Notes: generated by a model from the sequence alone, not told the origin. Counted from the stretch's first letter, positions 24,520 to 33,251 are shown. The stretch is 39,500 nucleotides of DNA from Faecalicatena fissicatena (GCA_001028025.1 LDAQ01000092.1:1-39500); one strand, 5' to 3'. Program-made: numbers and translations.

Positions 24520-25437
24520 ATGGACAGACCGACAGTGGATATTATAATTCCCACTTACAAACCGGATATAAAATTTGAAAAGCTGATCAGAGGGCTGATC
24601 AGGCAGTCTTATCCCATACAGAATATTTTTATCATTCATACCAGAGGCGGGCGGTTCCCCTGGGAAACTGCGGGGCTGGACGACAGAGTGACTGTGAAAG
24701 AGATCGGGAAAGAAGCATTTGACCACGGTGGAACACGACGTATGGCCGCAGGCTTAAGCAAAGCAGATATCTTTATCTGTATGACCCAGGATGCGGTTCC
24801 CGCAGACCGTGATCTTGTAATGCATCTGGCAGAAGCTTTCGAGAATGCAAATGTGGCCTGTGCCTATGCAAGGCAGCTGTCGGACGAAAAGTGTGATGTG
24901 ATTGAACGGTATACGAGAAGCTTTAATTATCCGGCAGAAGGCTGTGTAAAAGATATACAATCTGTTGATAAATTAGGTATAAAAGCATTTTTCTGTTCAA
25001 ATGTTTGCGCTGCATACCGGCGTTCTTATTATGAGGAGCTGGGGGGATTTGTAAAAAAGGCGATTTTTAACGAAGATATGATTATGGCGGGAAGACTACT
25101 GAAAGCAGGGTACAGTTGTGTTTATGCTGCAAAGGCAGAAGTGATACATTCACACAATTATTCCTGTATACAGCAGTTAAAAAGAAATTTTGATGTAGCA
25201 GTCTCGCAGGTTGACAATCCGGATGTATTTGACGGTGTCAAATCGGAAAGTGAAGGGATCCGGCTGGTGAAAGATACTGCCGGTTATCTCATTAAGATTA
25301 GGAAGCCATGGCTGATCATACCGCTTACTGTAAAAAGCGGTTTTAAGTTCCTGGGATACAAACTGGGGCGGAATTATAAACACCTTCCACAAAGGCTAGT
25401 AGTAAAGCTCTCTTCAAATCCTAAATATTGGTACTGA
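24520..25437 (+). CDS. Rhamnosyltransferase-like family 2 glycosyltransferase
   Basis: The 305-residue GT-A enzyme begins DIIIPTYKPDI and carries FDHGGTR at residues 67-73, a motif common in rhamnosyltransferases. It also has a DxD-like MTQDAVPAD near residue 93 and an acceptor-side FNEDMIMAGR motif near 183. The C-terminal region is basic with aromatic residues, suggesting a peripheral membrane enzyme. It sits 11 bp after the first LCP gene and in front of the second, so chain building and attachment are co-expressed. Rhamnose as donor is inferred from the motif only; no rmlABCD genes are in the window. Confidence 0.87.
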   Translation: MDRPTVDIIIPTYKPDIKFEKLIRGLIRQSYPIQNIFIIHTRGGRFPWETAGLDDRVTVKEIGKEAFDHGGTRRMAAGLSKADIFICMTQDAVPADRDLVMHLAEAFENANVACAYARQLSDEKCDVIERYTRSFNYPAEGCVKDIQSVDKLGIKAFFCSNVCAAYRRSYYEELGGFVKKAIFNEDMIMAGRLLKAGYSCVYAAKAEVIHSHNYSCIQQLKRNFDVAVSQVDNPDVFDGVKSESEGIRLVKDTAGYLIKIRKPWLIIPLTVKSGFKFLGYKLGRNYKHLPQRLVVKLSSNPKYWY

Positions 25438-25462
25438 AGCAGGAATAAAACGGAAATTAAGA

Positions 25463-25491
25463 TTGAAGTTTGACTGGAAGTATTGTATGAT
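25463..25491 (+). promoter_or_regulatory. Predicted promoter of second LCP gene
   Basis: TTGAAG (25463-25468) and TATGAT (25486-25491) are 17 bp apart in the 95-bp gap before the start codon at 25533. It would let the second LCP copy be expressed separately from the first. Confidence 0.5.
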
Positions 25492-25532
25492 TAATTGTGA
25501 TCATGAATTCGATGTTTTGGGAAGGATTTACA

Positions 25533-26864
25533 ATGGCGAGAAAAAAGAATATTAGAAAACGAGGAAGAAGAGCGAAGAGAGGATTTGCATCCTGGGCAGT
25601 ATGGAAGAAAGCACTGGCTATTGCAGGGGGAACGGTTGTTCTGCTTACAACTGCAGGTGTAGCCTTTGCGGCATCAAAGCTTGGAAAACTTGAGACTACA
25701 ACGCTGGATGCTTCAAAATTGAATATATCAACAGAAGTTGAGCATAATGAAACTGGATATCTGAATGTCGCACTGTTTGGTCTTGACACCAGAGAGGGTA
25801 TGCCGGAAGAAGGAGAACGAAGCGATACCATTATCATAGCAAGCCTTAACCGGGAGAATAAAGAAGTCAGATTATGTTCCGTGTTCAGAGATACGCTGCT
25901 CCAGCAGGATGACGGTTCCTATAATAAAGCCAATGCAGCTTATTCGTTTGGCGGGCCGGAAGAAGCGATCGCCATGCTGAATAAGAATCTCGATATGGAC
26001 ATACAGCATTATGTGACGGTTAATTTTAATGCACTTGTGGATGTTGTAGATGAACTGGGAGGCATAGAGCTGGATCTGACGCCGGAAGAAGTTTTCTGGA
26101 CAAACGGTTACTGCACTGAGACATCCAGAGTAACGGGAAAGACGACAACGGAACTGACCCAGCCGGGCAAACAGATTCTGGACGGAGTTCAGGCTACTTC
26201 TTACTGCCGGATTCGTTATACAACGGGCGATGATTTTAAGCGGGCGGAGAGACAGCGTACGGTGTTGGAACAGATTGTTAAGAAAGCCCAGACAGCTGAT
26301 CTTTCAACGATAAATAGGATTATTGATAAAGTGTTCCCTAAGATAGAGACTAATTTTTCACTGACGGAAATCCTGGCTTATGCCAAGGATGCTTTTGCTT
26401 ATAATTTAACAGAAATGAGCGGTTTTCCATTTGACAATTCAACGGCAAGTTTATCAGGAGTAGGCAGTTCGGTTATTCCGGAAACATTGCAGAGCAACGT
26501 ACTTCAGCTTCATGAATTTTTCTTTGGTAATGACGGATACAGTCCGTCTTCGACAGTGGCTTCTATCAGCACCGAGATAGGCGGTTATGCTATGAATACA
26601 ATTTCTGATGAAGAGGCCGCTACTTATGAGCCGCAGGAAGGTTATTATTATGGCGGCACAACCCAGGACAGCGGCAGCACGGATAATACAGAAAGTACCG
26701 GGGGCACCGGAGGTACGGGTGGAACCGGAGGCGGTGCAGCGCCGGAAAATACGGTACCGGAAAGCGGTGGAAACGGTTCTGACACAGGTGTTACTGGTGA
26801 ACAGCCTGAGAGCGGAGCGGCCGGAGGCGGAACTTCGGATCAGGGAAGCGGAACAGAACAATAA
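25533..26864 (+). CDS. LCP (LytR-CpsA-Psr) family cell-wall polymer ligase, second copy
   Basis: This protein is a close paralogue of the one at 23291. Shared blocks include NVALFGLDTREG, RSDTIIIASLN, CSVFRDTLLQQDDGSY, KANAAYSFGGPEEAI, TPEEVFWTNGYCTETS and RIRYTTGDDFKRAERQR. One transmembrane helix follows a strongly basic N-terminus (RKRGRRAKRG). The C-terminal 70 residues are Gly/Thr/Ser-rich with GGTGG repeats, unlike the Asp/Tyr-rich tail of the first copy. The start at 25533 (MARKKN) has AAGGA 6 nt upstream; ATG at 25497 lacks one. It is 443 residues. It may attach a different polymer or act redundantly with the first. Confidence 0.93.
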   Translation: MARKKNIRKRGRRAKRGFASWAVWKKALAIAGGTVVLLTTAGVAFAASKLGKLETTTLDASKLNISTEVEHNETGYLNVALFGLDTREGMPEEGERSDTIIIASLNRENKEVRLCSVFRDTLLQQDDGSYNKANAAYSFGGPEEAIAMLNKNLDMDIQHYVTVNFNALVDVVDELGGIELDLTPEEVFWTNGYCTETSRVTGKTTTELTQPGKQILDGVQATSYCRIRYTTGDDFKRAERQRTVLEQIVKKAQTADLSTINRIIDKVFPKIETNFSLTEILAYAKDAFAYNLTEMSGFPFDNSTASLSGVGSSVIPETLQSNVLQLHEFFFGNDGYSPSSTVASISTEIGGYAMNTISDEEAATYEPQEGYYYGGTTQDSGSTDNTESTGGTGGTGGTGGGAAPENTVPESGGNGSDTGVTGEQPESGAAGGGTSDQGSGTEQ

Positions 26865-26888
26865 CAAATGGCAAAAGAGGTAGAGAAG

Positions 26889-28319
26889 ATGAAGAAATCA
26901 TTCAAAAAGATAGGAGCTGCATTATTGACATTGTGTCTGACGGTTTCATGTTTTTCATTTGTTGCATTTGCAGCAGAAGGAACTTTGCAGTTTTCAGATC
27001 CCTCGGGAGCGGCAGGAGAAAATGTTACAGTAACTGCGAAGGTTATTTCCGGAGCAGAGGGTGTCGCCGTTGGAGATACGGATATTACGGTTACTTATGA
27101 TCCTTCTATATTAAAGTTCGTAAGCGGAACGAATGCATCAGGAGGAGAAGGTACAGTGAAGTTGTCTGCCAAAGGTGACGGAACATCGACTGAGGTAAAT
27201 TATACAATGGAATTTACCGCACTGAAGGAAGGGACAACAACTCTTGAGGCAAAGGAGTATACGGCGTATCTGGCTTCTGACGAATCACTGAATCTTACAC
27301 TGGGGACTTCTCAGGTAACTATAGAAGGCGGAACACCTGTCTCAGATGAAGAGGCAGGCACAAAAGATAACAAGGCGAGTTCAGGAGGACTTCAGGTGAC
27401 TGTGGATGGTAAGACATACACGGTTAATGAGAATTTTTCAGAGGCAGCTATACCGAATGGATTTGCGGCAGCTGATACAGAACTGGACGGAAAGTCAACA
27501 AAGGCAATGCTTCAGGAGTCAAGCGGACAGTATATGTTTTATCTGCAGGACAGCGAAGGAAATTCAGACTATTTCCTTTACAGCAGTGATGACGGTTCAT
27601 TTGCTCAGACAGCAGTAGTGGATGTGAATTCTTCATTTTCTATCTATCTGATGGATCATAAGGATAAAGAGGGTCTGCCTTCAGAATATAAAGAAACGAC
27701 TACGGATATAAGTGGTAAAGTATTTACAGCGTGGCAGAATACATCTGAAAAAGAGTACTATCTTGTATATGCACTCAGCAGCGAGGGCACAAAAGGGTAT
27801 TATCAGTACGACACAACTGAGAAAACCTACCAGAGATATACGGTTCCTGTTGTAGAGAAAAAAGAGAGCAGCAATACCCTGACTGATAAGCTTACAAATT
27901 TCGTTACTAAATATATGACAATTATTATGTGCGCTGTATGGGGTGTATTTCTTATCATGCTGGTCATTATCATAGTTCTGGCAGTGAAACTTAGCCGACG
28001 GAATCAGGAACTGGATGATCTGTATGATGAATATGATATTGACGGTGATGACTCAGACGATTTACCGAAGACCAGGAAAAAGGACAGAGAGCAGTTTGTT
28101 GGCTTCCAGGATGACGATGATGAGTATGATGACGAATACAATGACGATTATGACGATGACTTTGAAGAATATGATGATGACTTTGAAGACGAGTATGCGG
28201 ATGACGATGACGATTATGATGATGAGTTTGAAGAATACGAAGAGGAAGAAACTCCGCCAGCCAGGAACAGAAAGAAAAAAGAAGATGATGATTATTCAGT
28301 AGATTTTATTGATCTATAG
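26889..28319 (+). CDS. Membrane-anchored cohesin-like protein with acidic cytoplasmic tail
   Basis: The 476-residue protein has a signal peptide (cleavage near AFA|A, residue 27) and a beta-rich cohesin-like domain (about 30-145) with typical wording: SGAAGENVTVTAKV, DITVTYDPSILKFVSG, EVNYTMEFTALKEG. A second extracellular region (about 160-330) has no recognised fold. One transmembrane helix follows (about 343-366), and then a roughly 100-residue tail made mostly of Asp, Glu and Tyr, ending in KKKEDDDYSVDFIDL. Cohesins bind dockerins in cellulosomes and on cell surfaces, but no dockerin is seen here. ATG 26889 has AGAGG 8 nt upstream; ATG at 26868 has none. A strong terminator follows. Function unknown; perhaps an organiser of surface complexes. 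Confidence 0.8.
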   Translation: MKKSFKKIGAALLTLCLTVSCFSFVAFAAEGTLQFSDPSGAAGENVTVTAKVISGAEGVAVGDTDITVTYDPSILKFVSGTNASGGEGTVKLSAKGDGTSTEVNYTMEFTALKEGTTTLEAKEYTAYLASDESLNLTLGTSQVTIEGGTPVSDEEAGTKDNKASSGGLQVTVDGKTYTVNENFSEAAIPNGFAAADTELDGKSTKAMLQESSGQYMFYLQDSEGNSDYFLYSSDDGSFAQTAVVDVNSSFSIYLMDHKDKEGLPSEYKETTTDISGKVFTAWQNTSEKEYYLVYALSSEGTKGYYQYDTTEKTYQRYTVPVVEKKESSNTLTDKLTNFVTKYMTIIMCAVWGVFLIMLVIIIVLAVKLSRRNQELDDLYDEYDIDGDDSDDLPKTRKKDREQFVGFQDDDDEYDDEYNDDYDDDFEEYDDDFEDEYADDDDDYDDEFEEYEEEETPPARNRKKKEDDDYSVDFIDL

Positions 28320-28338
28320 CAGTCTGTTGAATGTGGAA

Positions 28339-28367
28339 AAAAATGGCTGGGAGAACCAGCCATTTTT
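28339..28367. terminator. Strong bidirectional-type intrinsic terminator
   Basis: AAAAATGGCTGG (28339-28350) pairs perfectly with CCAGCCATTTTT (28356-28367) around a 5-nt loop, and the T-run is part of the stem. It lies 20 bp past the cohesin-like gene and ends that unit. Confidence 0.85.
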
Positions 28368-28421
28368 CACGTGACATGGATCTGAGCCAGTAAAGTAGAG
28401 AATCAGGCGGGGAAAAAATCA

Positions 28422-28450
28422 TTGCCCTATATAGAACCGGGTGCTATAAT
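28422..28450 (+). promoter_or_regulatory. Strong promoter of the ABC exporter operon
   Basis: TTGCCC (28422-28427), a 17-bp spacer ending TGC, and a perfect TATAAT (28445-28450) form an extended -10 promoter. The start is predicted near 28457, leaving a leader of about 98 nt before the first gene. Confidence 0.75.
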
Positions 28451-28464
28451 GGATAAGAAAAATT

Positions 28465-28531
28465 AGCGGAAAAACCTGGCAGTATCCCGGGATACTGCCA
28501 GATTGTATTATAAGTCAATTTTTTTACCGCT
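28465..28531 (+). promoter_or_regulatory. Structured leader with 26-bp perfect palindrome
   Basis: CTGGCAGTATCCC (28476-28488) and its exact complement (28489-28501) are adjacent, forming a perfect 26-bp palindrome. An outer pairing, AGCGGAAAAA (28465-28474) with TTTTT-A-CCGCT (28521-28531, one bulge), encloses it. The leader can therefore fold into a two-level structure ending just before the ribosome binding site (AGGAG near 28539). It may be an operator, an attenuator or a translation-control element. No long U-run directly follows the inner hairpin. Confidence 0.55.
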
Positions 28532-28554
28532 GAAGAAGAGGAGAAGAAACTGTT

Positions 28555-29331
28555 TTGTCAAGATATATTCAGAATTTTTTGAAATTTAAACCTCTGTTGG
28601 GGGAACTGGTTGCCAGGGATATAAAAATTAAATACAGAAGGTCAGTCCTTGGAGTATTGTGGACGTTGTTAAATCCACTGTGTATGATGATAATATTGTC
28701 AGTTGTGTTTTCAAATCTGTTTAAATTCGACATAGAAAATTTTCCGCTGTATATTCTGAGCGGTCAGGTGGTATTTAATTTTTATTCGGATGCCACTTCA
28801 GGGGCGATGTCGGCCATAATAGGAAGTGCAGCTTTGATTAAAAAAGTGTACGTTCCTAAATACTTATTTGTTTTATCCAGAGTTTTTTCCAGTACGATTA
28901 ATCTGATGGCTTCATTTACAGCGATGCTGATTGTTATGGCGGCAACCAGGACTGAGATGCACTGGACTGCGTTTCTGTTCCCCATCCCGCTGATCCTGCT
29001 GGTTCTGTTTTCGCTGGGAATCGGCCTGATACTGGCGGCAGTTACAGTTAAATTCAGGGATGTCATACACTTATACGGAGTTTTTGTAACTGGCCTGCTG
29101 TATTTAACTCCTGTTATTTATCCGATGTCGATCTTACCGGACTGGTTAAATAAAGTGGTTATGCTTAACCCGCTCACCAATATTGTGATGATGTTCCGTG
29201 ATGTGATGTTAAACAACAGCGTGTTTAGTTTATCATCCCTGCTGATTGCAGCCGTAGAGGCGTTTGTGTCTATGGGTATTGGTCTGTACGTCTTTTATAA
29301 GAACCAGGATAAGTTTATTTTAAATATTTAG
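28555..29331 (+). CDS. ABC-2 type polysaccharide exporter permease (Wzm/TagG-like)
   Basis: This permease forms the channel through which a lipid-linked polysaccharide or teichoic acid crosses the membrane. The 258-residue protein has six hydrophobic segments. It begins LLGELVARDIKIKYRRSVLG, followed by WTLLNPLCMMI, the typical opening of Wzm/TagG/RfbA permeases, and ends YKNQDKFILNI. The start is TTG at 28555 with AGGAG upstream; no ATG or GTG is in a better place. It is followed 9 bp later by its ATPase, so the pair is a functional unit. Confidence 0.93.
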   Translation: MSRYIQNFLKFKPLLGELVARDIKIKYRRSVLGVLWTLLNPLCMMIILSVVFSNLFKFDIENFPLYILSGQVVFNFYSDATSGAMSAIIGSAALIKKVYVPKYLFVLSRVFSSTINLMASFTAMLIVMAATRTEMHWTAFLFPIPLILLVLFSLGIGLILAAVTVKFRDVIHLYGVFVTGLLYLTPVIYPMSILPDWLNKVVMLNPLTNIVMMFRDVMLNNSVFSLSSLLIAAVEAFVSMGIGLYVFYKNQDKFILNI

Positions 29332-29340
29332 GAGATGGGT

Positions 29341-30078
29341 ATGGATAGAAGAACAGTTGTAAAAGTAGAAAATGTATCAATGAGGTTTAACCTTTCCTCT
29401 GAAAAGTTTGACAGTTTTAAGGAATACATTATAAAAAGTATCAAAAACCAGGTTTCTTATGATGAATTCTGGGCACTGAAAGATGTATCTTTTGAAGTAC
29501 TGCAGGGAGACTCTCTGGGGCTGATCGGACTCAATGGAAGCGGAAAAAGTACTATGCTTAAAACGATTGCGGGAGTATTAAAGCCTACAGAAGGTTCGGT
29601 GGCAGTTAACGGTAATGTGGCGCCTTTGATTGAGCTTGGAGCAGGATTTGATTTTGATCTGACGGCGAAGGAGAATGTCTATCTGAATGGTGCACTCCTG
29701 GGATATTCACGTAAAATGATGGAAGGATACTATAATGACATCGTAGAGTTTTCCGAATTACATGACTTTATGGATGTTCCTGTAAAGAATTTTTCTTCGG
29801 GTATGGTATCCAGGCTGGCATTTGCAATCGCAACAATTGGTACGCCTGATATATTGATTGTCGATGAAGTGCTTTCTGTTGGAGACTTCCGTTTTCAGCA
29901 AAAATGTGAAGAACGGATTCATCGGATGATGGATTCAGGGACAACAATATTGTTTGTATCTCACAGTATTGAGCAGGTAAAATCTATCTGTAACAAGATT
30001 GTCTGGCTTGAAAAGGGGCATCTGAAAAGATTTGGGGATGCTCTGGAAATCTGTGAAGAATATAGTAAATGCTATTGA
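29341..30078 (+). CDS. ABC polysaccharide exporter ATPase (Wzt/TagH-like)
   Basis: The 245-residue ATPase powers the permease upstream. Visible are Walker A GLNGSGKST near residue 64, the signature region NFSSGMVSRLAFAIA, Walker B ILIVDEVLSVGD and the H-loop FVSHS. The phrase LIELGAGFDFDLTAKENVYLNG is typical of the Wzt/TagH exporter family. There is no long C-terminal carbohydrate-binding domain, so chain-terminus recognition, if any, must lie elsewhere. ATG at 29341 is preferred over 29335 because AGGAG is then 6 nt upstream. The gene follows the permease by 9 bp and precedes an unknown membrane protein by 19 bp. Confidence 0.93.
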   Translation: MDRRTVVKVENVSMRFNLSSEKFDSFKEYIIKSIKNQVSYDEFWALKDVSFEVLQGDSLGLIGLNGSGKSTMLKTIAGVLKPTEGSVAVNGNVAPLIELGAGFDFDLTAKENVYLNGALLGYSRKMMEGYYNDIVEFSELHDFMDVPVKNFSSGMVSRLAFAIATIGTPDILIVDEVLSVGDFRFQQKCEERIHRMMDSGTTILFVSHSIEQVKSICNKIVWLEKGHLKRFGDALEICEEYSKCY

Positions 30079-30097
30079 TAAGTGCTGAGGAGATAAG

Positions 30098-30691
30098 ATG
30101 AAGAAAATGAAAAGTCTGATTATTATTATTCTTATACTCGCGGCTACATTTTTGTATGCGCATATAGGAAAAAATAATCTGGTATATGATAAAAATGTTG
30201 ATAACAGTCAGTATATTGCAACAGGAGCTGTAGCAAAGATAGAGCAGACCTTTGTCAGTAAGGAGAAAACTCTGGACGGGTTTCGTGCCAAATGCCAGGT
30301 GATTGGCGATGTGAGGGGGATGAAGGTAAAGTATTCTCTGATAGACATGAAAGATGGGAAAGAGCTTGCACAGGGAACTACAGATGCAGAAAAAATTAAG
30401 AATGGCCGGTTCTATTATTTTAGATTTGATACAGTAGAAAATTGCGAGGGAAATACGTATAAAGTCATTTTTGAAAATGAGGGATCTGATGAATCAAAAG
30501 GAATTGGATTCAGTATTCAGCCTGAGACAGAGGAAGGAACGGATCTCATAATCAAAGGGGTAGATACTACAGGCACAATGATCGTCAAAGCAGTGACACA
30601 AAGATTTGATCTGGAGACTTTTGTTGTAATGCTGGTGTTTATACTGTATATCGCAGTTTTCATTAAATTTTTGTATAAGTTATTCAAATAG
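30098..30691 (+). CDS. Bitopic membrane protein with extracellular domain, unknown function
   Basis: The 197-residue protein has an N-terminal helix (about residues 5-22), an extracytoplasmic domain of about 150 residues that looks beta-rich (AKCQVIGDVRGMKVKYSLID, TYKVIFENEG), and a C-terminal helix (about 174-194). I do not recognise the family. GAGGAG precedes the start. It lies between the exporter ATPase and a tandem glycosyltransferase, so a role in export or modification of the polymer is likely. The beta-rich domain could bind a sugar, but that is inference. Confidence 0.7.
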   Translation: MKKMKSLIIIILILAATFLYAHIGKNNLVYDKNVDNSQYIATGAVAKIEQTFVSKEKTLDGFRAKCQVIGDVRGMKVKYSLIDMKDGKELAQGTTDAEKIKNGRFYYFRFDTVENCEGNTYKVIFENEGSDESKGIGFSIQPETEEGTDLIIKGVDTTGTMIVKAVTQRFDLETFVVMLVFILYIAVFIKFLYKLFK

Positions 30692-30716
30692 GCAGATTCA
30701 GAAAGAGAAGGATTAT

Positions 30717-33206
30717 ATGGATTTTAAATATTATATCGATCAGAAAAAGTTTAGAGTGAAACCGACAGAAAGATATATCCGTGTAAATGGCTGGTGTTTT
30801 GAGAAGCAGGGAAAACCATTTACTTATGAATCGGAGATTAATGGTGTATTGGTAGAAAGCAGAGTTAAGAAGATTGCGAGACCGGATGTCCAGAACAAGT
30901 TTAAGAGCAAGTACAGCCCGGCTGCAGATACCGGATTTCATATTAAGACTTATGTAGACGGCAGTGCAACTCCCGAAAGCTATCGGCTGTACCTGAGACA
31001 GGGCAGCAGCAGAAAATGCATTGTATCAATGGAAAAGAAAGAAATTGTTGCTCTAAAGGATGAAAGTACGATCTCTTACAATATCGATTGGGTGCACGTT
31101 GAGCCGCTTAAAATTGTGCTATCAGGCTGGGCTGTATCTACTTCGGGTACAGATAAGGTCCATGTAGCTGTAAAGGATGAATCCGGTAAGACGCTGAAAA
31201 TAAAAATGCAGAGGGTAAAGAGAACGGATGTAGAGGAAGCAGGACTTATTGATGTTTCGAATGTGGAATGCGGGTTTGTGGCCGAATTCATATGTGAACC
31301 TGAAAAGTGCTATACACTGGTGATAGAAGATGGTGTCAAGCGGAAAAAGATTCAGCTGGATCCGGTGAAACTGAAAAAGTATGAGAGGGCGCAGCACAGT
31401 AAGCAGTTTGCAGTCCGATTTGTAAAGGCGTTAAATAAAAAGAACATTAAAAAAGGCATGAAATATCTGCGTGAAAATGGCATACATGGTCTGAAAGACC
31501 ACATTTTGTCTTGTGTCAATGCACAGGGGAAGTCATACCAGCAGTGGTTTGAAGAAAATAAAGCTACCGAAGCAGACCTGAAGAGACAGCGGGAGACTGT
31601 CTTTGAATGGCAGCCTAAGATCAGTATTATTGTTCCTACTTATAAAACTCCGGAGGTATTTTTGAGGGAGATGATCGATTCTGTCAGAAATCAATCTTAT
31701 GAAAACTGGGAGCTCTGTATCGCTGACGGCAGCGGCGGCGACAGTACTGTGGAAAGAATTCTGGAAGAATATGCTGCTATGGACAGCAGAATCAGATACA
31801 GTTTATTAAAGGAAAACCTTGGTATATCCGGCAATACAAATGCGGCGCTGGACATGGTGAACGGGGATTATGTGGGGCTGTTTGACCACGATGATGTGTT
31901 GACGCCGGATGCTCTCTATGAGGTCACAAACGCATTGCAGGAATGTAAGTATGATATTCTCTATACAGACGAAGATAAAATGAACGGGGATGGTTCGGAG
32001 TTCAGTGATCCGAATTTTAAACCGGATTTCAGTATGGATTTATTCCGGTCCCATAATTACATTACTCATTTCTTCGTAGTGAAGACCGAAATTATCAGGA
32101 AAATAGGCGGTTTCAGAAGCGATTTTGACGGTTCACAGGATTATGACCTGATGTTCAGATGTATTGAAGAGTCTGAGCAGATCAGACATATACCGAAGAT
32201 TTTATATCACTGGAGAATCCATATGAATTCTGTGGCCGGTGATCCTTCAAGCAAAATGTATGCGTATGAAGCCGGAAAACATGCAATAGAAGAGCACCTG
32301 AAACGTGTTGGAACTGAAGCATCGGTAGAACATGTAGGACTATGGGGAATGTATCATGTAAAATATGCTACCCCGGGAGATCCAAAGATATCAATTATAA
32401 TACCGAATAAAGATCATATAGAGGATTTGAAAATCTGTATTAATTCTATTCAGAGCCGGAGTGTTTATAAAAATTATGAATTTATTATCATTGAAAATAA
32501 CAGCAGTGAGAAGAAAACCTTTGAATATTATAAATACCTGGAGGCTCAATATTCAAACATTAAAGTGGTATACTGGAAAGAAGGATTTAACTATTCTTCC
32601 ATCAATAACTTTGGTGTACAGTACGCAGCAGGAGACTATCTGCTTTTCCTGAATAATGATACAGAGATGATAACGGAAAATGCACTTGCCGAGATGCTTG
32701 GTATATGTATGAGGGCGGACGTAGGTGCCGTTGGAGCTAAGCTGTTGTATGCAGATGATACAGTGCAGCATGCAGGAATCGTAATCGGTTTTGGAAACTA
32801 CGCAGGCCATGTGCACGTAGGACTGAAACGCGATGACTATGGATACATGGTAAGAGCACGGATTAACTGTAACTACAGTGCGGTAACCGCTGCATGCCTG
32901 ATGACGAAGAGAGCTCTTTTCGAGGAAGTCGGCGGATTTGATGAACAATTTGCTGTTGCATGCAATGATGTGGATCTCTGTCTCAAATTTAGAAAGGCCG
33001 GCAAACTGGTTGTTTATAATGCGTTTTCAGAGTGGCATCATTATGAATCAAAGTCAAGAGGCTACGAAGATACTCCGGAAAAGTTAAAACGCTTTGAGAA
33101 GGAAGTGGAAAAATTCCAGAAAAAATGGCCGGAGATTCTTGAAAATGGTGATCCGTTCTATAACCCTAATTTTGCAATTAACCAGGCACCGTATACGCTG
33201 GCCTGA
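30717..33206 (+). CDS. Tandem (two-domain) family 2 glycosyltransferase with N-terminal accessory domain
   Basis: The 829-residue enzyme has an unusual N-terminal part (about residues 1-230) with two beta-rich repeats (RYIRVNGWCFEKQG and PLKIVLSGWAVSTSG). GT-A domain 1 starts near 300 (ISIIVPTYKTPE, LFDHDD near 388) and GT-A domain 2 near 555 (ISIIIPNKDHIED, FLNNDTEM near 644, CNDVDLCLKFR). No transmembrane helix is evident. Two-domain GT2 proteins of this kind extend O-antigen-like or rhamnan chains with alternating linkages. The N-terminal domain may hold the growing chain. AGAAGGA precedes the start. It is the last gene of the exporter operon before glmS. Confidence 0.9.
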   Translation: MDFKYYIDQKKFRVKPTERYIRVNGWCFEKQGKPFTYESEINGVLVESRVKKIARPDVQNKFKSKYSPAADTGFHIKTYVDGSATPESYRLYLRQGSSRKCIVSMEKKEIVALKDESTISYNIDWVHVEPLKIVLSGWAVSTSGTDKVHVAVKDESGKTLKIKMQRVKRTDVEEAGLIDVSNVECGFVAEFICEPEKCYTLVIEDGVKRKKIQLDPVKLKKYERAQHSKQFAVRFVKALNKKNIKKGMKYLRENGIHGLKDHILSCVNAQGKSYQQWFEENKATEADLKRQRETVFEWQPKISIIVPTYKTPEVFLREMIDSVRNQSYENWELCIADGSGGDSTVERILEEYAAMDSRIRYSLLKENLGISGNTNAALDMVNGDYVGLFDHDDVLTPDALYEVTNALQECKYDILYTDEDKMNGDGSEFSDPNFKPDFSMDLFRSHNYITHFFVVKTEIIRKIGGFRSDFDGSQDYDLMFRCIEESEQIRHIPKILYHWRIHMNSVAGDPSSKMYAYEAGKHAIEEHLKRVGTEASVEHVGLWGMYHVKYATPGDPKISIIIPNKDHIEDLKICINSIQSRSVYKNYEFIIIENNSSEKKTFEYYKYLEAQYSNIKVVYWKEGFNYSSINNFGVQYAAGDYLLFLNNDTEMITENALAEMLGICMRADVGAVGAKLLYADDTVQHAGIVIGFGNYAGHVHVGLKRDDYGYMVRARINCNYSAVTAACLMTKRALFEEVGGFDEQFAVACNDVDLCLKFRKAGKLVVYNAFSEWHHYESKSRGYEDTPEKLKRFEKEVEKFQKKWPEILENGDPFYNPNFAINQAPYTLA

Positions 33207-33251
33207 TAATATGTTACTGGATGAGTTTGACAGTATGAAAGGAGTCACAAG

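Noticed and set aside
33207..33251. glmS ribozyme or other riboswitch upstream of glmS
   Set aside because: The gap is 45 bp and holds little beyond the ribosome binding site, too short for the ribozyme.
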